The position numbers were made by a program, and so were the translations under genes. Below, in pieces: positions 31,513 to 40,120 of a stretch of DNA of 64,000 nucleotides; positions within the stretch are counted from its first letter, which is position 1, and every line of letters starts with the position of its first letter. The DNA is from Oscillospiraceae bacterium (GTDB lineage: Bacteria; Bacillota; Clostridia; Oscillospirales; Acutalibacteraceae): positions 1-64,000 of the forward strand of contig SVPA01000002.1 of assembly GCA_015066085.1 (NCBI GenBank), in the 5' to 3' direction. A model generated the notes under the pieces. That model did not search any database. It saw nothing but the letters and a program-made list of their open reading frames with translations, and was not told the origin of the DNA.

Positions 31513-32219
31513 TGAATGAAATATTCTCCCGAACAAAAGCCCTTTTAGGCGAAGACGCAATGAAAAAACTTAAAAATTCAAGGGTTGCTCTTTTCGGGCT
31601 TGGCGGAGTTGGTTCTGCCGCCTTCGAGGCTCTGCTTCGAAGCGGGGTTGGAAAAATTGATGTTTTCGACTATGACAAGGTTTCAAAAACCAACCTTAAC
31701 CGCCAACTTCTCGCAACGCTTGATACGGTTGGAATGGATAAAACCGAGGCGGCGGTGCTTAAAGGAAAAATAGTCTGTCCCGAAACCGAAATAATAGTTC
31801 ATAATATGTTCTATCTGCCCGAAAACTCGGGGGAGATTGATATGAGTGAGTTTGACTGTGTTATTGATGCGGTCGACACCGTAACCGCAAAACTTGAAAT
31901 TGTCCAAAACTGCTCAAAAACAGGAACTCCGCTAATAAGTTCAATGGGAACGGGGAACAAAACCGACATAACAAGACTTGCTGTTTCGGATATTTCAAAG
32001 ACAAAAGACTGCCCCCTTGCCCGTGTTATGCGAAAGGAACTTAAAAAGAGAGGAATAGAGAATTTAAGGGTTGTCTTCAGCGACGAAAAACCTTTTTCTA
32101 AAGACTCTACGGGCGACCTTAAGGGAAATCGTCCCGCCCCTGCGAGTGCAATTTTCGTTCCTTGTGCCGCAGGACTGATTTTAGCACAGGAAGCGGTAAA
32201 AATAATAATAGAAAAATAA
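31512..32219 (+). CDS. tcdA: tRNA threonylcarbamoyladenosine dehydratase
   Basis: ThiF/E1-like enzyme that cyclises t6A37 in tRNAs using ATP. Seen: VALFGLGGVGSAAFEALLRSG (ATP-binding Rossmann loop), DYDKVSKTNLNRQ with the conserved Asn and Arg, FDCVIDAVDTVTAKLEIV and the family end VPCAAGLILAQEAVKII. Length 235 aa is normal for TcdA/CsdL; the shorter C-terminus separates it from MoeB and ThiF with rhodanese. It follows nth with a one-base overlap. A strong terminator follows. Confidence 0.92.
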   Translation: MNEIFSRTKALLGEDAMKKLKNSRVALFGLGGVGSAAFEALLRSGVGKIDVFDYDKVSKTNLNRQLLATLDTVGMDKTEAAVLKGKIVCPETEIIVHNMFYLPENSGEIDMSEFDCVIDAVDTVTAKLEIVQNCSKTGTPLISSMGTGNKTDITRLAVSDISKTKDCPLARVMRKELKKRGIENLRVVFSDEKPFSKDSTGDLKGNRPAPASAIFVPCAAGLILAQEAVKIIIEK

Positions 32220-32253
32220 AGAATCCTCTTTAACTAAAGAGGATTCTTTTTAT
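32218..32253 (+). terminator. Terminator after tcdA
   Basis: AAAGAATCCTCTT-TAACTA-AAGAGGATTCTTT followed by TTATA. It ends the nth-tcdA operon. Confidence 0.9.
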
Positions 32254-32340
32254 ATATCGCAAGATGTGACAAATTTCGACAAGAGAAAAATGCTATAATC
32301 AATATGTAATTACAAAAACTACATATTTAGGAGAATAAAA

Positions 32341-32817
32341 ATGAAAAAAATAGCAGTTATTTCGGCAACCCCTGAGAATTGGTCAAAATTTGAAACTACA
32401 TATCAGTCGGATATATTGTTCGATAAACTGAAAAATATAATAACCCTTTGTGTAAAAAGGGGGGAGGCGGACTGCCTTGTAACCTCAATGAATATAGGTC
32501 TTGAAACAATGGCGGCTCAAATAGCCCTTGCGGTAAGGCAGGAAACGGGGCTTAAACTCGAGTGTGCTCTGCCCTTCGAGGAACAGGCAAAATATTTTTC
32601 AGAGCCAAACCGTGACCGTTATTTTGATATAGTCGCCCAATGTGATACCGAAACGCTTATTGACACCAAAAGAACAAACAACAGCAGAGTCAAATGCTAT
32701 AAGTATATGATTGACTCATCTGATATAATTATCGTCGGTCTTACAGGTAATGTGCAGATAGAACGACTTTTAAATCAATCGGATAAACAGATAATCAGAA
32801 TGGATATTGGTGCATAA
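32341..32817 (+). CDS. SLOG-family protein (DUF1273/YpsA-like)
   Basis: A 158-aa protein of the SLOG superfamily, closest to DUF1273/YpsA. Seen: LVTSMNIGLETMAAQIALAV, where the family usually has a GGA/N-rich nucleotide loop, then LECALPFEEQAKYFSEPNRDRYFDIVAQCD. SLOG domains bind nucleotide-like ligands; YpsA affects cell division in Bacillus and many relatives act in defence operons, but here there is no partner gene. The gene is preceded by a TATAAT box at 32294 and AGGAGA, and followed by a hairpin terminator, so it is a single transcription unit. Confidence 0.78.
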   Translation: MKKIAVISATPENWSKFETTYQSDILFDKLKNIITLCVKRGEADCLVTSMNIGLETMAAQIALAVRQETGLKLECALPFEEQAKYFSEPNRDRYFDIVAQCDTETLIDTKRTNNSRVKCYKYMIDSSDIIIVGLTGNVQIERLLNQSDKQIIRMDIGA

Positions 32818-32843
32818 AAAAAGAGCCTTACGGCTCTTTTTTT
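32816..32843. terminator. Bidirectional terminator after SLOG gene
   Basis: AAAAAAGAGCC-TTAC-GGCTCTTTTTTT is symmetrical, with A- and T-runs on both sides. It ends the SLOG gene and the converging TVP38-family gene, whose stop lies inside the stem. Confidence 0.92.
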
Positions 32844-33535
32844 AATGCTTTTTTATTAAGTATGGCTCGGTAGATAATCATTCCAAGTAAACTAACTGCT
32901 CCCGTAATAAGAAAGAGAAATATCCCTTCAAGATATTTTCCGTTTGAGAAGAAATCGCCTCCGATAATTGAGGAGATTACCGACGGAATACGGGCAAGAA
33001 GCGAAATTGTAAGAAACTCGGAAAGTTTAATTCGGGTAAGCGGAACAACATAGGTAAGAAGGTCTTTTGGTGTCCCGGGAATCAGAAAAAGAAGAAAAAC
33101 AAGGGTATAAAGTTTTTTCTCGCTGTTAATAAATTTCAGTTGGTCGATTTTTTTGGGGTCAACAAAAAGTTCAACCGCCTTGATGCCAAACTTTTTAACA
33201 ATAAGAAAAACAATAGTTGAGGCAAGGGCAACGCCTATGTAACAAAGAATAGTGCCCTCTATGTAACCAAACGCCATTCCAAGTCCGACCTCTACGAACT
33301 CGCCCGGAATAATCGCAATAAAAACCTGTAAAAACTGAATACCTAAAGCAACACCTCTGCCCCAAATTCCGTAACCCTCAATAAAGTCCTTAAAACTTTC
33401 GGCGGTGTTTTCAATGCTTAAAAACTTGTAAATTACAAAATAGGCAATAAGGAAGAAAATTACCGCAACCGCAAATAAAGAAACAAGAGCGATAATCCGT
33501 TTTTGCCAAAGCCTTTTTTTCTCATTTGTTTTCAT
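32828..33535 (-). CDS. TVP38/TMEM64 family membrane protein
   Basis: A 235-aa DedA-superfamily (VTT domain) protein with about six hydrophobic segments. Diagnostic blocks: IAIIPGEFVEVGLGMAFGYI, the re-entrant loop with conserved Pro-Gly-Glu, and FLFLIPGTPKDLLTYVVPLTRI. Relatives act in lipid scrambling or flipping across the membrane. It is the last gene of a leftward run starting with the NUDIX gene at 36.5 kb; eight bases separate it from the YjjG gene. Confidence 0.9.
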   Translation of the reverse strand: MKTNEKKRLWQKRIIALVSLFAVAVIFFLIAYFVIYKFLSIENTAESFKDFIEGYGIWGRGVALGIQFLQVFIAIIPGEFVEVGLGMAFGYIEGTILCYIGVALASTIVFLIVKKFGIKAVELFVDPKKIDQLKFINSEKKLYTLVFLLFLIPGTPKDLLTYVVPLTRIKLSEFLTISLLARIPSVISSIIGGDFFSNGKYLEGIFLFLITGAVSLLGMIIYRAILNKKALKKEP

Positions 33536-33543
33536 TTTCTCAT

Positions 33544-34221
33544 TTACAGAAAAATTTTTCTAATCTCCTCAAAATTTTTAGCATGGTATGTAGGGGCGTA
33601 TGTAAATTCATTCGTCGTGTTAAAATAACAGGTATCAATTCCTGCGTTTATACCTCCTAAAATGTCTGAAGACATACTATCCCCGATAATGCAGATGTTT
33701 TTTAGGTCTTTCTCGTCAATAAGGTTGAAAACCGCCTCAAAAAACCGCTTTTCAGGTTTGGTTGAGCCGAATTTCTCCGAAATAAAAACATCTTTAAAAT
33801 AGGGCAGAAGACCTGACCTTTCAAGACGGCTTTCCTGAACGGCGGTAATACCGTTTGTAACGATATAAAGAGTATATTTTTGGGATAAATCTCTGCAGAG
33901 TTCTTTTGCTCCGTCTAAAACCATTCCGCCACGGCTTAGCGCTTCAACATAGTCCCTTGCCATACAAACAGGGTCGGCGTCGGTGCCGATATAAAGAGCA
34001 AATTCTATAAAACGCCTAAGTTGAATTTCCTTTCTTGTAATAAGCCCTTTTTCAAGTTTTTTCCAAAGATTTAGGTTTATTGCCGAATAGGTTTTTCGAA
34101 CTTCTTCGCTATATGGAATATTATATTTTTCGCAAACGGTTTTTATAGCAGACGCTTCGGCGCTTATAAAATCAAGCAGAGTATCGTCGGCGTCAAGCAG
34201 AAGAGTTGTATATTTTTTCAT
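33544..34221 (-). CDS. YjjG-type HAD nucleotidase
   Basis: HAD-superfamily phosphatase of the YjjG group, which removes phosphate from non-canonical pyrimidine nucleotides. Motif I is LLLDADDTLLDF (with the nucleophile and acid Asp), motif II YIVTNGITAVQESR, motif III Lys in FGSTKPEKRFFEAV, and motif IV CIIGDSMSSDILGGINAGID. Length 225 aa and the cap insert match YjjG. It overlaps the upstream zinc-ribbon gene by four bases (ATGA). Confidence 0.9.
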   Translation of the reverse strand: MKKYTTLLLDADDTLLDFISAEASAIKTVCEKYNIPYSEEVRKTYSAINLNLWKKLEKGLITRKEIQLRRFIEFALYIGTDADPVCMARDYVEALSRGGMVLDGAKELCRDLSQKYTLYIVTNGITAVQESRLERSGLLPYFKDVFISEKFGSTKPEKRFFEAVFNLIDEKDLKNICIIGDSMSSDILGGINAGIDTCYFNTTNEFTYAPTYHAKNFEEIRKIFL

Positions 34222-35033
34222 ATAATCACCAAAACAGTGTATATAATTCCCATAATCAGATTTACCGCAATAGGAATAAACAGCGTTGCAATCGAAACCC
34301 CGCCAAAAGAGGCGATTTTTTGGCTTATATCAGGACCGTCACCGAATTCAAGTTTGGCCTTTTTAATCCGTTTGTTTGCCGAAAGATAATAAAAATAATT
34401 TGTAAAACCCGATAAAAAAACGGGAAGAGCCGAGCGTACAAACCACAAATCAGCAAAGTACATTATATTTCCAAGAAGGGTGTTGCCGCTATCTTCACGC
34501 TTTTCTAAAATACTTAAAAGAGCGTTATTCGGGTTTACTGCGTCTTCGCCCAAATATTTTTCTGTGTTCTCTATAATGTCTTCAACAAGCGTTTTATATT
34601 CGTTAAAGAACACTTTATCCGTATTATAGTTTAAGACATAGTTTACCGAAGTGAATGCCACACCGCAAAGGGTAAGAGCAATAGCGACAGGGAACATTTT
34701 TCGGTAAAAAAAGTAGACCGCCATTCCGAAAAAGCCAAATAGAAAGCCTAAAATCAAAACGGGAAAAGACCAGTTAAGTTTTCTGCCAAACAATTTAAAA
34801 TTTATAAGTTTGGGTAAAACGTTATGGGAATTTTTGCCTATATAGGTTTCAAGTTCGCCGTAGGTTACGCCGTCAAAATCAATTTCGGTCGCCCTGTCTT
34901 CAAAAGAGGAGGGGGCAGCCGAAAAACTTTGGTCGCTATATCTGTCTACAATCGGAAGGGAAGCGCCACAGTATTTACAAAAGGAAAAATTATCTTCATT
35001 TTCTGTTGAACACTTCACACAGATTTTACTCAT
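34218..35033 (-). CDS. Zinc-ribbon membrane protein
   Basis: A 271-aa protein with an N-terminal zinc ribbon (CVKCSTENEDNFSFCKYCG) and four hydrophobic segments from about residue 90 on, including LILGFLFGFFGMAVYFFYRK and VALTLCGVAFTSVNYVL. This is the zinc-ribbon plus DUF2628-like membrane pattern common in Clostridia. The next upstream gene has the same idea with a RING-like domain and they share segments such as YIGKNSHNVLPKLINFKLFG-like sequence before the membrane part. Co-transcribed; role unknown. Confidence 0.75.
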   Translation of the reverse strand: MSKICVKCSTENEDNFSFCKYCGASLPIVDRYSDQSFSAAPSSFEDRATEIDFDGVTYGELETYIGKNSHNVLPKLINFKLFGRKLNWSFPVLILGFLFGFFGMAVYFFYRKMFPVAIALTLCGVAFTSVNYVLNYNTDKVFFNEYKTLVEDIIENTEKYLGEDAVNPNNALLSILEKREDSGNTLLGNIMYFADLWFVRSALPVFLSGFTNYFYYLSANKRIKKAKLEFGDGPDISQKIASFGGVSIATLFIPIAVNLIMGIIYTVLVII

Positions 35034-35042
35034 AAAACTCTC

Positions 35043-35969
35043 CTATAATGTAATCAGTATAGAAATAAGATTAGGCAAGAACTCAAAGGCCGCAAAAGCA
35101 ATTAAAAAGCCTATAAAACTTGTGCCGGAATATTTGGCCTCGGCAAACTCTGGATTATCGGCGGCCTTAATTTTTCTGACAGCCTCAACAACATACTGTT
35201 TGTATATCCAGTCGCCGTATACTGCCGTTATAATATGAACGGCGGCGGACATTAAAACTCCTATAAAAACAAGCAGAATCGGCAGTAAGCCTATTTGCTG
35301 AATATATTCGGGTTGTTGCTCTAACAAACCGAATATACTTGTACCCTCGGGAGAAACGGGCAACCCCTGTAAAGCGAGGTTAAAAGGTATGTTAAATATA
35401 TTCGAAATTATAAGAAAGGCGGTAGCAATAACGCTTTCTTTATACATTTTGCGCCAGGCAAGCCAAGCGCCCGGAACTAAAAAAGCCGCCCAATTCCAAG
35501 AGAGTTTGTGCTTGTCGTTTAGTTTTAGAAATTTTGCTATATATCTAAACGGGTTAACAAAAACAACCTTCGCTGCGTCAACCGCTTTAATATCCTTTTC
35601 AATTTCGGCGTTATCTTCTATTTTAGGGGTCTGAAATATAACCGTTTCTGCTGTGGGCATGCCACAGAAAGGACAAAACCTTGTATCAAAAGGTATCTCT
35701 TTTTTGCAAGAAGGACAAAGCCGTCTTGCAAAAGGCGGCTGTTTTTCTTTTTTATCCGTCGGTTCGGTTTCTTCCTTGTGGGTTGCCTTATCTTCGCGGG
35801 AAAACTCCCCGTCTGTCCCGTGAAGATGTTCAAGACCACAGTGACCGACCGAGTTATAACACTCTCTGTGATGAGGAGCGCTGCAAACAGGACAGTAAAC
35901 GATGTCGTCCTTTTCGCCAAGTTCGGCGTTACAGACAACGCATTTTTGTCCTTTAATTTCTAAACTCAT
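35043..35969 (-). CDS. RING-like/zinc-ribbon membrane protein (DUF2628-like)
   Basis: A 308-aa protein. Residues 9-50 hold a prokaryotic RING-type finger (CVVCNAELGEKDDIVYCPVC, HHRECYNSVGHCG) followed by a charged linker; residues 88-105 hold a second zinc ribbon (CPSCKKEIPF, CPFCG). Residues 150-308 have about five membrane helices with FLVPGAWLAWRKMYKE, the DUF2628 signature. Bacterial RING-like fingers of this kind have no proven ubiquitin role. It is contiguous with a NUDIX gene (one-base overlap) and a second zinc-ribbon membrane gene. Confidence 0.78.
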   Translation of the reverse strand: MSLEIKGQKCVVCNAELGEKDDIVYCPVCSAPHHRECYNSVGHCGLEHLHGTDGEFSREDKATHKEETEPTDKKEKQPPFARRLCPSCKKEIPFDTRFCPFCGMPTAETVIFQTPKIEDNAEIEKDIKAVDAAKVVFVNPFRYIAKFLKLNDKHKLSWNWAAFLVPGAWLAWRKMYKESVIATAFLIISNIFNIPFNLALQGLPVSPEGTSIFGLLEQQPEYIQQIGLLPILLVFIGVLMSAAVHIITAVYGDWIYKQYVVEAVRKIKAADNPEFAEAKYSGTSFIGFLIAFAAFEFLPNLISILITL

Positions 35970-36508
35970 TAGGGTTGCTCCTTTTGCGCGGTTTCAAAAC
36001 CACGGCGCATTTTTTCTGCATAATCAAATACAGACTTAAAATATTCCCTGCCGTAGTTGTGGTATTTTCTTTCTTCAATCATTTTTTTAAGTTCGTCTTC
36101 GGTAACCCATTTTACCTCGGCAACTTCGCTTTTTTGAAGACGAAGTCTTGTTATATCGGCGTCGCACCGTATAAACCATACGTCCAAAAAGGAATTGCGG
36201 CGCTTAAGTCGTCCCATAAGTTTGAGTGAGCCTTTAGGGGCGCAAATGCCAAGTTCTTCCTGAAGTTCCCTCGCCGCAGCGGTAAGAGAACTCTCGCCCG
36301 ATATTGCCGAACCGCCCGTTGAAGCCCATTCTCCCGGCATAAGCCGTCTTTTTTCGCTTCGGCGCTGAATAAGGAAATCGCCGTTTGAGGACATCACCCA
36401 GATATGCACTACAAGATGATATTCTCCGTGGCGAAGCACCGTTCTGCCTCTTACAGCGGTTTTTCCGGTTACCCGACCGTTTTCATTCATTATGTCCCAA
36501 AGTTCCAT
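35969..36508 (-). CDS. NUDIX hydrolase
   Basis: A 179-aa NUDIX enzyme. The Nudix box is GGSAISGESSLTAAARELQEELGI, matching GX5EX7REUXEEXGU with the metal-binding glutamates present. The N-terminal MELWDIMNENGRVTGKTAVRG and HLVVHIWV resemble the YfcD/Idi-like subgroup that acts on isopentenyl or nucleoside diphosphates; the exact substrate is not readable. It heads the leftward zinc-ribbon operon. Confidence 0.9.
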   Translation of the reverse strand: MELWDIMNENGRVTGKTAVRGRTVLRHGEYHLVVHIWVMSSNGDFLIQRRSEKRRLMPGEWASTGGSAISGESSLTAAARELQEELGICAPKGSLKLMGRLKRRNSFLDVWFIRCDADITRLRLQKSEVAEVKWVTEDELKKMIEERKYHNYGREYFKSVFDYAEKMRRGFETAQKEQP

Positions 36509-36546
36509 AACAAACTGACGGCAAAAGCCGTCTTTCCACCCCTCAA

Positions 36547-37209
36547 CTAAATTCGTTTTGCAATTTCGCCTTGCTTTTTGTAAATGCTCTTTTCGGGAAC
36601 ACAGCCTCGAACGGAAGAAAGAGGATATACCGAAGACTCTCTTCCGATAATTGTACCGGGATTTAAGATGCTTCCGCAGCCAACTTCAACAAAGTCGCCA
36701 AGGAAAGCGCCAACCTTTTTAAGATTGGTTTCAATCTTCTCGTCGCTTTTGATAACAACAAGGGTCTTGTCGGATTTTACATTTGAGGTAATACTTCCCG
36801 CACCCATGTGAGATTTAAAGCCAAGCACCGAGTCGCCGATATAGTTGTAGTGGGGAACCTGAACGCTGTCAAAAAGAATAACATTTTTAAGTTCGGTAGA
36901 GTTTCCTACAACACAGCCCTCGCCTATAAGAGCGTTGCCTCTTATAAAGGCGCAGTGGCGCACTTCGGTTTTACTGCCTATAATGCAAGGACCGTTTATA
37001 TTAGCAGTGGGAGCAACAACGGCGTCCTTTGCAATCCAAACATCTTGACCAACCTTATTAAATTTTTCGGGGTCAAGGGTTGCGCCAACCTCAAGAATAA
37101 TATTTTTTATACTGGGTAAAATTTCGAAAGGATATACTGTTTTTTCAAGATATTTTCCCGCTACAGAGTGGGATAAGTCAAAAAGTTCAATTGTTTTTGG
37201 GCATTTCAT
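36547..37209 (-). CDS. Left-handed beta-helix acyltransferase-like protein
   Basis: A 220-aa protein that is mostly a hexapeptide-repeat left-handed beta-helix: DVWIAKDAVVAPTANINGPC, VGNSTELKNVILFDSVQVPH, GDSVLGFKSHMGAGSITSNV. The order and the TSNVKSD block resemble the C-terminal acetyltransferase part of GlmU, but the nucleotidyltransferase domain is absent. Database names such as NDP-sugar pyrophosphorylase are therefore probably misleading. I place the start at 37209, seven bases after GGAGG; the track start is 20 codons too long. Probably a sugar-nucleotide acyltransferase or a regulatory relative. Confidence 0.8.
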   Translation of the reverse strand: MKCPKTIELFDLSHSVAGKYLEKTVYPFEILPSIKNIILEVGATLDPEKFNKVGQDVWIAKDAVVAPTANINGPCIIGSKTEVRHCAFIRGNALIGEGCVVGNSTELKNVILFDSVQVPHYNYIGDSVLGFKSHMGAGSITSNVKSDKTLVVIKSDEKIETNLKKVGAFLGDFVEVGCGSILNPGTIIGRESSVYPLSSVRGCVPEKSIYKKQGEIAKRI

Positions 37210-37304
37210 AAACATTCCTCCATTATACTTTTTTATAATTGTACCAAACTTATAATCAATATACAACACTTTTTTGATGAATATAGTATGAACAAAAATA
37301 AGTC

Positions 37305-37333
37305 TTGTAATCCTTTAAGAAATATATTATAAT
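37305..37333 (+). promoter_or_regulatory. Promoter of the SRP RNA
   Basis: TTGTAA (37305-37310) and TATAAT (37328-37333) with a 17-bp spacer. A second overlapping TATAAT follows five bases on. The predicted start (about 37340) is just upstream of the RNA's closing helix. Confidence 0.85.
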
Positions 37334-37355
37334 ATAATGCAGTTGTAATCACTTT

Positions 37356-37506
37356 ATCTGTGTGATAAGGTGTGCGAATGGGCTGGTCCTGTGCGACGGG
37401 TCGCTGTGAACCATGTCAGGCGGGGAACCGAGCAGCATTAAGCGGTTGTTTCCGTGCGCCGCAGTCAATCGGTTCATTCGTACGCCTTATTACACAGATT
37501 TTTTAA
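37356..37506 (+). ncRNA. ffs: Signal recognition particle RNA
   Basis: The conserved SRP domain IV is present: GAACCATGTCAGGCGGGGAA and GAGCAGCATTAAGCGG, the asymmetric loop that binds Ffh. The ends ATCTGTGTGATAAGG and CCTTATTACACAGAT pair in a long closing helix that, with the T-run after it, also acts as terminator. Length is about 145-150 nt. It lies directly before dnaX, the usual place in many Firmicutes. Confidence 0.93.
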
Positions 37507-37549
37507 AATAGTAGGCTCGCTTTCATTATTTAACTTTTCGGAGGATTTT

Positions 37550-39142
37550 ATGGCTTATAAAGCGTTATACCGAAAATACCGTCCTAAAACCTTCTTGGAG
37601 GTTTACGGTCAGGGTCATATTGTAGAAACTCTTAAAGGAGAACTGCGAGAGGGTAAAATTTCTCACGCTTATCTTTTTACGGGAACAAGAGGAACGGGAA
37701 AAACCACCTGCGCAAAAATTCTTGCAAAGGCGGTAAACTGTCTTTCTCCCGTAAACGGAGAGCCTTGTCTTGAGTGTGAAAACTGCCGTCTTGTTGCAAG
37801 GGAAGAGGCTACCGATATTGTCGAACTTGATGCCGCTTCTAATAACGGTATTGACCACGTGCGAGTTCTTCGTGACCAAATTGCCTTTTCGCCAAGCCAA
37901 CTTAAATACCGGGTTTATATAATAGACGAGGTTCATATGCTTTCACTTCAGGCGTTTAACGCTCTTCTTAAAACCCTTGAAGAACCGCCTGAACATGCGG
38001 TATTTATTCTTGCAACTACCGAAGTTCATAAACTCCCTGCGACAATTCTTTCCCGTTGTCAGCGCTTTGATTTTAAGAGAATTGAAGCCGAGCAGATTGT
38101 TGCCAGAATAAATGATGTCGCTAAAGATGAGGGCTTTACTGTAAGTAAACAGGCTGCGGCTCTTATCGCCTCCGCTGCCGACGGCGGAATGCGTGACGCC
38201 CTTTCTATTTTAGACCTTTGCGTTTCGGTTTCCAAAGATATAACCGAAGAAATCGTTACCGATGTCTGCGGAATGTCGGGCAATCTCCATCTTAACAGTC
38301 TGTCCGACGCTATTATTTCGGGCGACGCCTCAAAGGCGCTTGAAATTATTGACCAACTTTACACAGGCTCGGTTGATATGCTCCGCCTTGCAAACGACCT
38401 TTCTGTGCATTTTCGTGATATTATGGTCTTCAAGACGGTTTCTGCCGACAAAAAGCCTATAATCTGTTCGTCCGAGCAACTTGAGGTTTACCGCAAAAAA
38501 GCAGAAACCTTTGAAATAAAGGATATAATGCGCTGTCTTGATAAACTTTCAGTCTGTATTTCCTCAATGCAGAATGCTAACCGAAGAAGTCTGCTTGAAA
38601 TGACGATAATTGAACTGTGCAATCCCGAACTTTGCTGTGATATTTTGTCGCTTGAAAAAAGGGTAAGAGCCCTTGAACTTGGCGGCGTTAGTGCCCCTAA
38701 AAAGAACGAAAAGAAAGAAACTGAACCTAAACCGCAACAAAAGGTTCAGCCCGTTTTGCCAAAAGAACCTGAAGTTTTAAAAGAAGAAAAGAGAGAAGAA
38801 AAGAAAGAGCCCGGTTTAGATGAAACTCCGGTTGAAGAGTGGGGCGAGGTAATGAAGATTCTTGCCGCCACCTGTCCTCCAATCTGCGGAGTGTTAAACG
38901 GCTCAAGAGCGTTTGTAAAGGGTCAGTTTCTTCTTATAGATGCTCCTAATCCAATGTTTAAAGGTATGATAAACTCTTCAAGCAGCACCTTCCGTGACGC
39001 TATTCGCAAAGCGGCAGAAAATGTGCTCGGAGAGGTTTATAAATTAGGCCCTTATATTGCTAAAAAAACGGGCGATGACCAAGACCCCTTAAAAGACCTT
39101 GCGGAAAAACTCCGCCAATTTGAAATTCCAAGTAACCGGTAA
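37550..39142 (+). CDS. dnaX: DNA polymerase III subunits gamma/tau
   Basis: Clamp-loader ATPase of the replisome. Seen: YRKYRPKTFLEVYGQGHIVE, Walker A GTRGTGKTTCAKIL, the zinc-binding cysteines CLECENCRL, Walker B VYIIDEVHML and sensor-1 FILATTEVHKLP. The C-terminal third (from about residue 380) is a charged low-complexity linker and tau-like domain. The track start at 37454 would run through the SRP RNA; the true start is ATG 37550 with GGAGGA upstream. The gene leads dnaX-ybaB-recR. Confidence 0.95.
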   Translation: MAYKALYRKYRPKTFLEVYGQGHIVETLKGELREGKISHAYLFTGTRGTGKTTCAKILAKAVNCLSPVNGEPCLECENCRLVAREEATDIVELDAASNNGIDHVRVLRDQIAFSPSQLKYRVYIIDEVHMLSLQAFNALLKTLEEPPEHAVFILATTEVHKLPATILSRCQRFDFKRIEAEQIVARINDVAKDEGFTVSKQAAALIASAADGGMRDALSILDLCVSVSKDITEEIVTDVCGMSGNLHLNSLSDAIISGDASKALEIIDQLYTGSVDMLRLANDLSVHFRDIMVFKTVSADKKPIICSSEQLEVYRKKAETFEIKDIMRCLDKLSVCISSMQNANRRSLLEMTIIELCNPELCCDILSLEKRVRALELGGVSAPKKNEKKETEPKPQQKVQPVLPKEPEVLKEEKREEKKEPGLDETPVEEWGEVMKILAATCPPICGVLNGSRAFVKGQFLLIDAPNPMFKGMINSSSSTFRDAIRKAAENVLGEVYKLGPYIAKKTGDDQDPLKDLAEKLRQFEIPSNR

Positions 39143-39155
39143 AGGAGAAAATATA

Positions 39156-39512
39156 ATGAAGGTAAGAATTCCTAACGCTAACGGCGGTATGAGCCAACAG
39201 CAAATGCTTAAAAAGGTTCAGCAAATGCAAGAAGATATGGCAACCTTGCAAGAGGACCTCGATAACCGTGAATATACCGCAACTGCGGGTGGCGGAATGG
39301 TAAGCGTTACCGTAACGGGCAAACACGAGGTTAAGTCTATAACAATAAAACCCGAAGCCCTTGCCGAATGTGACGGTGACCCCGAAATGCTTGAAGATTT
39401 TCTGACTATTGCGGTAAACGAGGCAATAAATACCGCTGCTCAGACAAGCCAAAAAGAAATGGACGCTTTAACCAGCGGCCTTAATATTCCCGGTCTTCCA
39501 GGTATGTTCTAA
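39156..39512 (+). CDS. YbaB/EbfC family nucleoid protein
   Basis: A 118-aa DNA-binding nucleoid-associated protein of the YbaB/EbfC family. MSQQQMLKKVQQMQEDMATL starts the amphipathic helix and TATAGGGMVSVTVTGKHEVKSI is the conserved beta part. The track start 19 codons upstream lies inside dnaX; ATG 39156 has AAAGGAG at the right distance. It ends directly against the recR start, the standard neighbour order. Confidence 0.93.
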   Translation: MKVRIPNANGGMSQQQMLKKVQQMQEDMATLQEDLDNREYTATAGGGMVSVTVTGKHEVKSITIKPEALAECDGDPEMLEDFLTIAVNEAINTAAQTSQKEMDALTSGLNIPGLPGMF

Positions 39513-40112
39513 ATGGCATACAGTATAACTTCGCTTAACGAACTCACGGCCCAGTTTGAAAAACTGCCCGGAATAGGAAAGAAAACGGCTCAAAGGTTGG
39601 CGTTTTATGTTATAACCGCCCCCGAGGAGTACGCAACCCGTTTTGCCTCGGCTCTGACTACCGCAAGAAGCAAGGTTCATCTTTGCTCGGTTTGTCAGTC
39701 ACTGACCGACAGTGCCCTTTGCGGTGTTTGCGATGACCCTCTTCGTGACAAGAGCATAATCTGCGTGGTAAGCGACCCTAAAGATGTTCTTGCTTTTGAA
39801 AGAACAAGGGAATATAAAGGGGTTTACCATGTGCTTCACGGCGTAATTTCTCCGCTTGACGGAGTAGGCCCCGAAAAACTTAAAATAAGGGAACTTCTTG
39901 CCCGTCTTTCAGACGGCGGGGTTAAAGAGGTAATAATGGCTACCGACCCCACCGTAGAGGGCGAGGCAACCGCGAGTTATATTTCCCGTTTTATAAAACC
40001 GATGGGAATTAAAATTACCCGCCTTGCCTACGGTGTGCCTGTCGGAGGCGACCTTGAATATGCCGACGAGGTGACTTTAAAGCGAGCCCTCGACGGAAGA
40101 AACGAAATTTAG
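39513..40112 (+). CDS. recR: Recombination protein RecR
   Basis: RecR forms a ring with RecO/RecF and helps load RecA at gaps. Seen: the N-terminal HhH LPGIGKKTAQRLAFYV, the zinc finger CSVCQSLTDSALCGVC, the Toprim start ICVVSDPKDVLAFERTREY, and the end ITRLAYGVPVGGDLEYADEVTLKRALDGR. Length 199 aa is normal. The start codon abuts the ybaB stop. Confidence 0.96.
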   Translation: MAYSITSLNELTAQFEKLPGIGKKTAQRLAFYVITAPEEYATRFASALTTARSKVHLCSVCQSLTDSALCGVCDDPLRDKSIICVVSDPKDVLAFERTREYKGVYHVLHGVISPLDGVGPEKLKIRELLARLSDGGVKEVIMATDPTVEGEATASYISRFIKPMGIKITRLAYGVPVGGDLEYADEVTLKRALDGRNEI

Positions 40113-40120
40113 GAGAATTT

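Noticed and set aside
37454-37549. Longer dnaX start from the ORF track
   Set aside because: It would translate the SRP RNA 3' half; ATG 37550 has a proper RBS and the family N-terminus.
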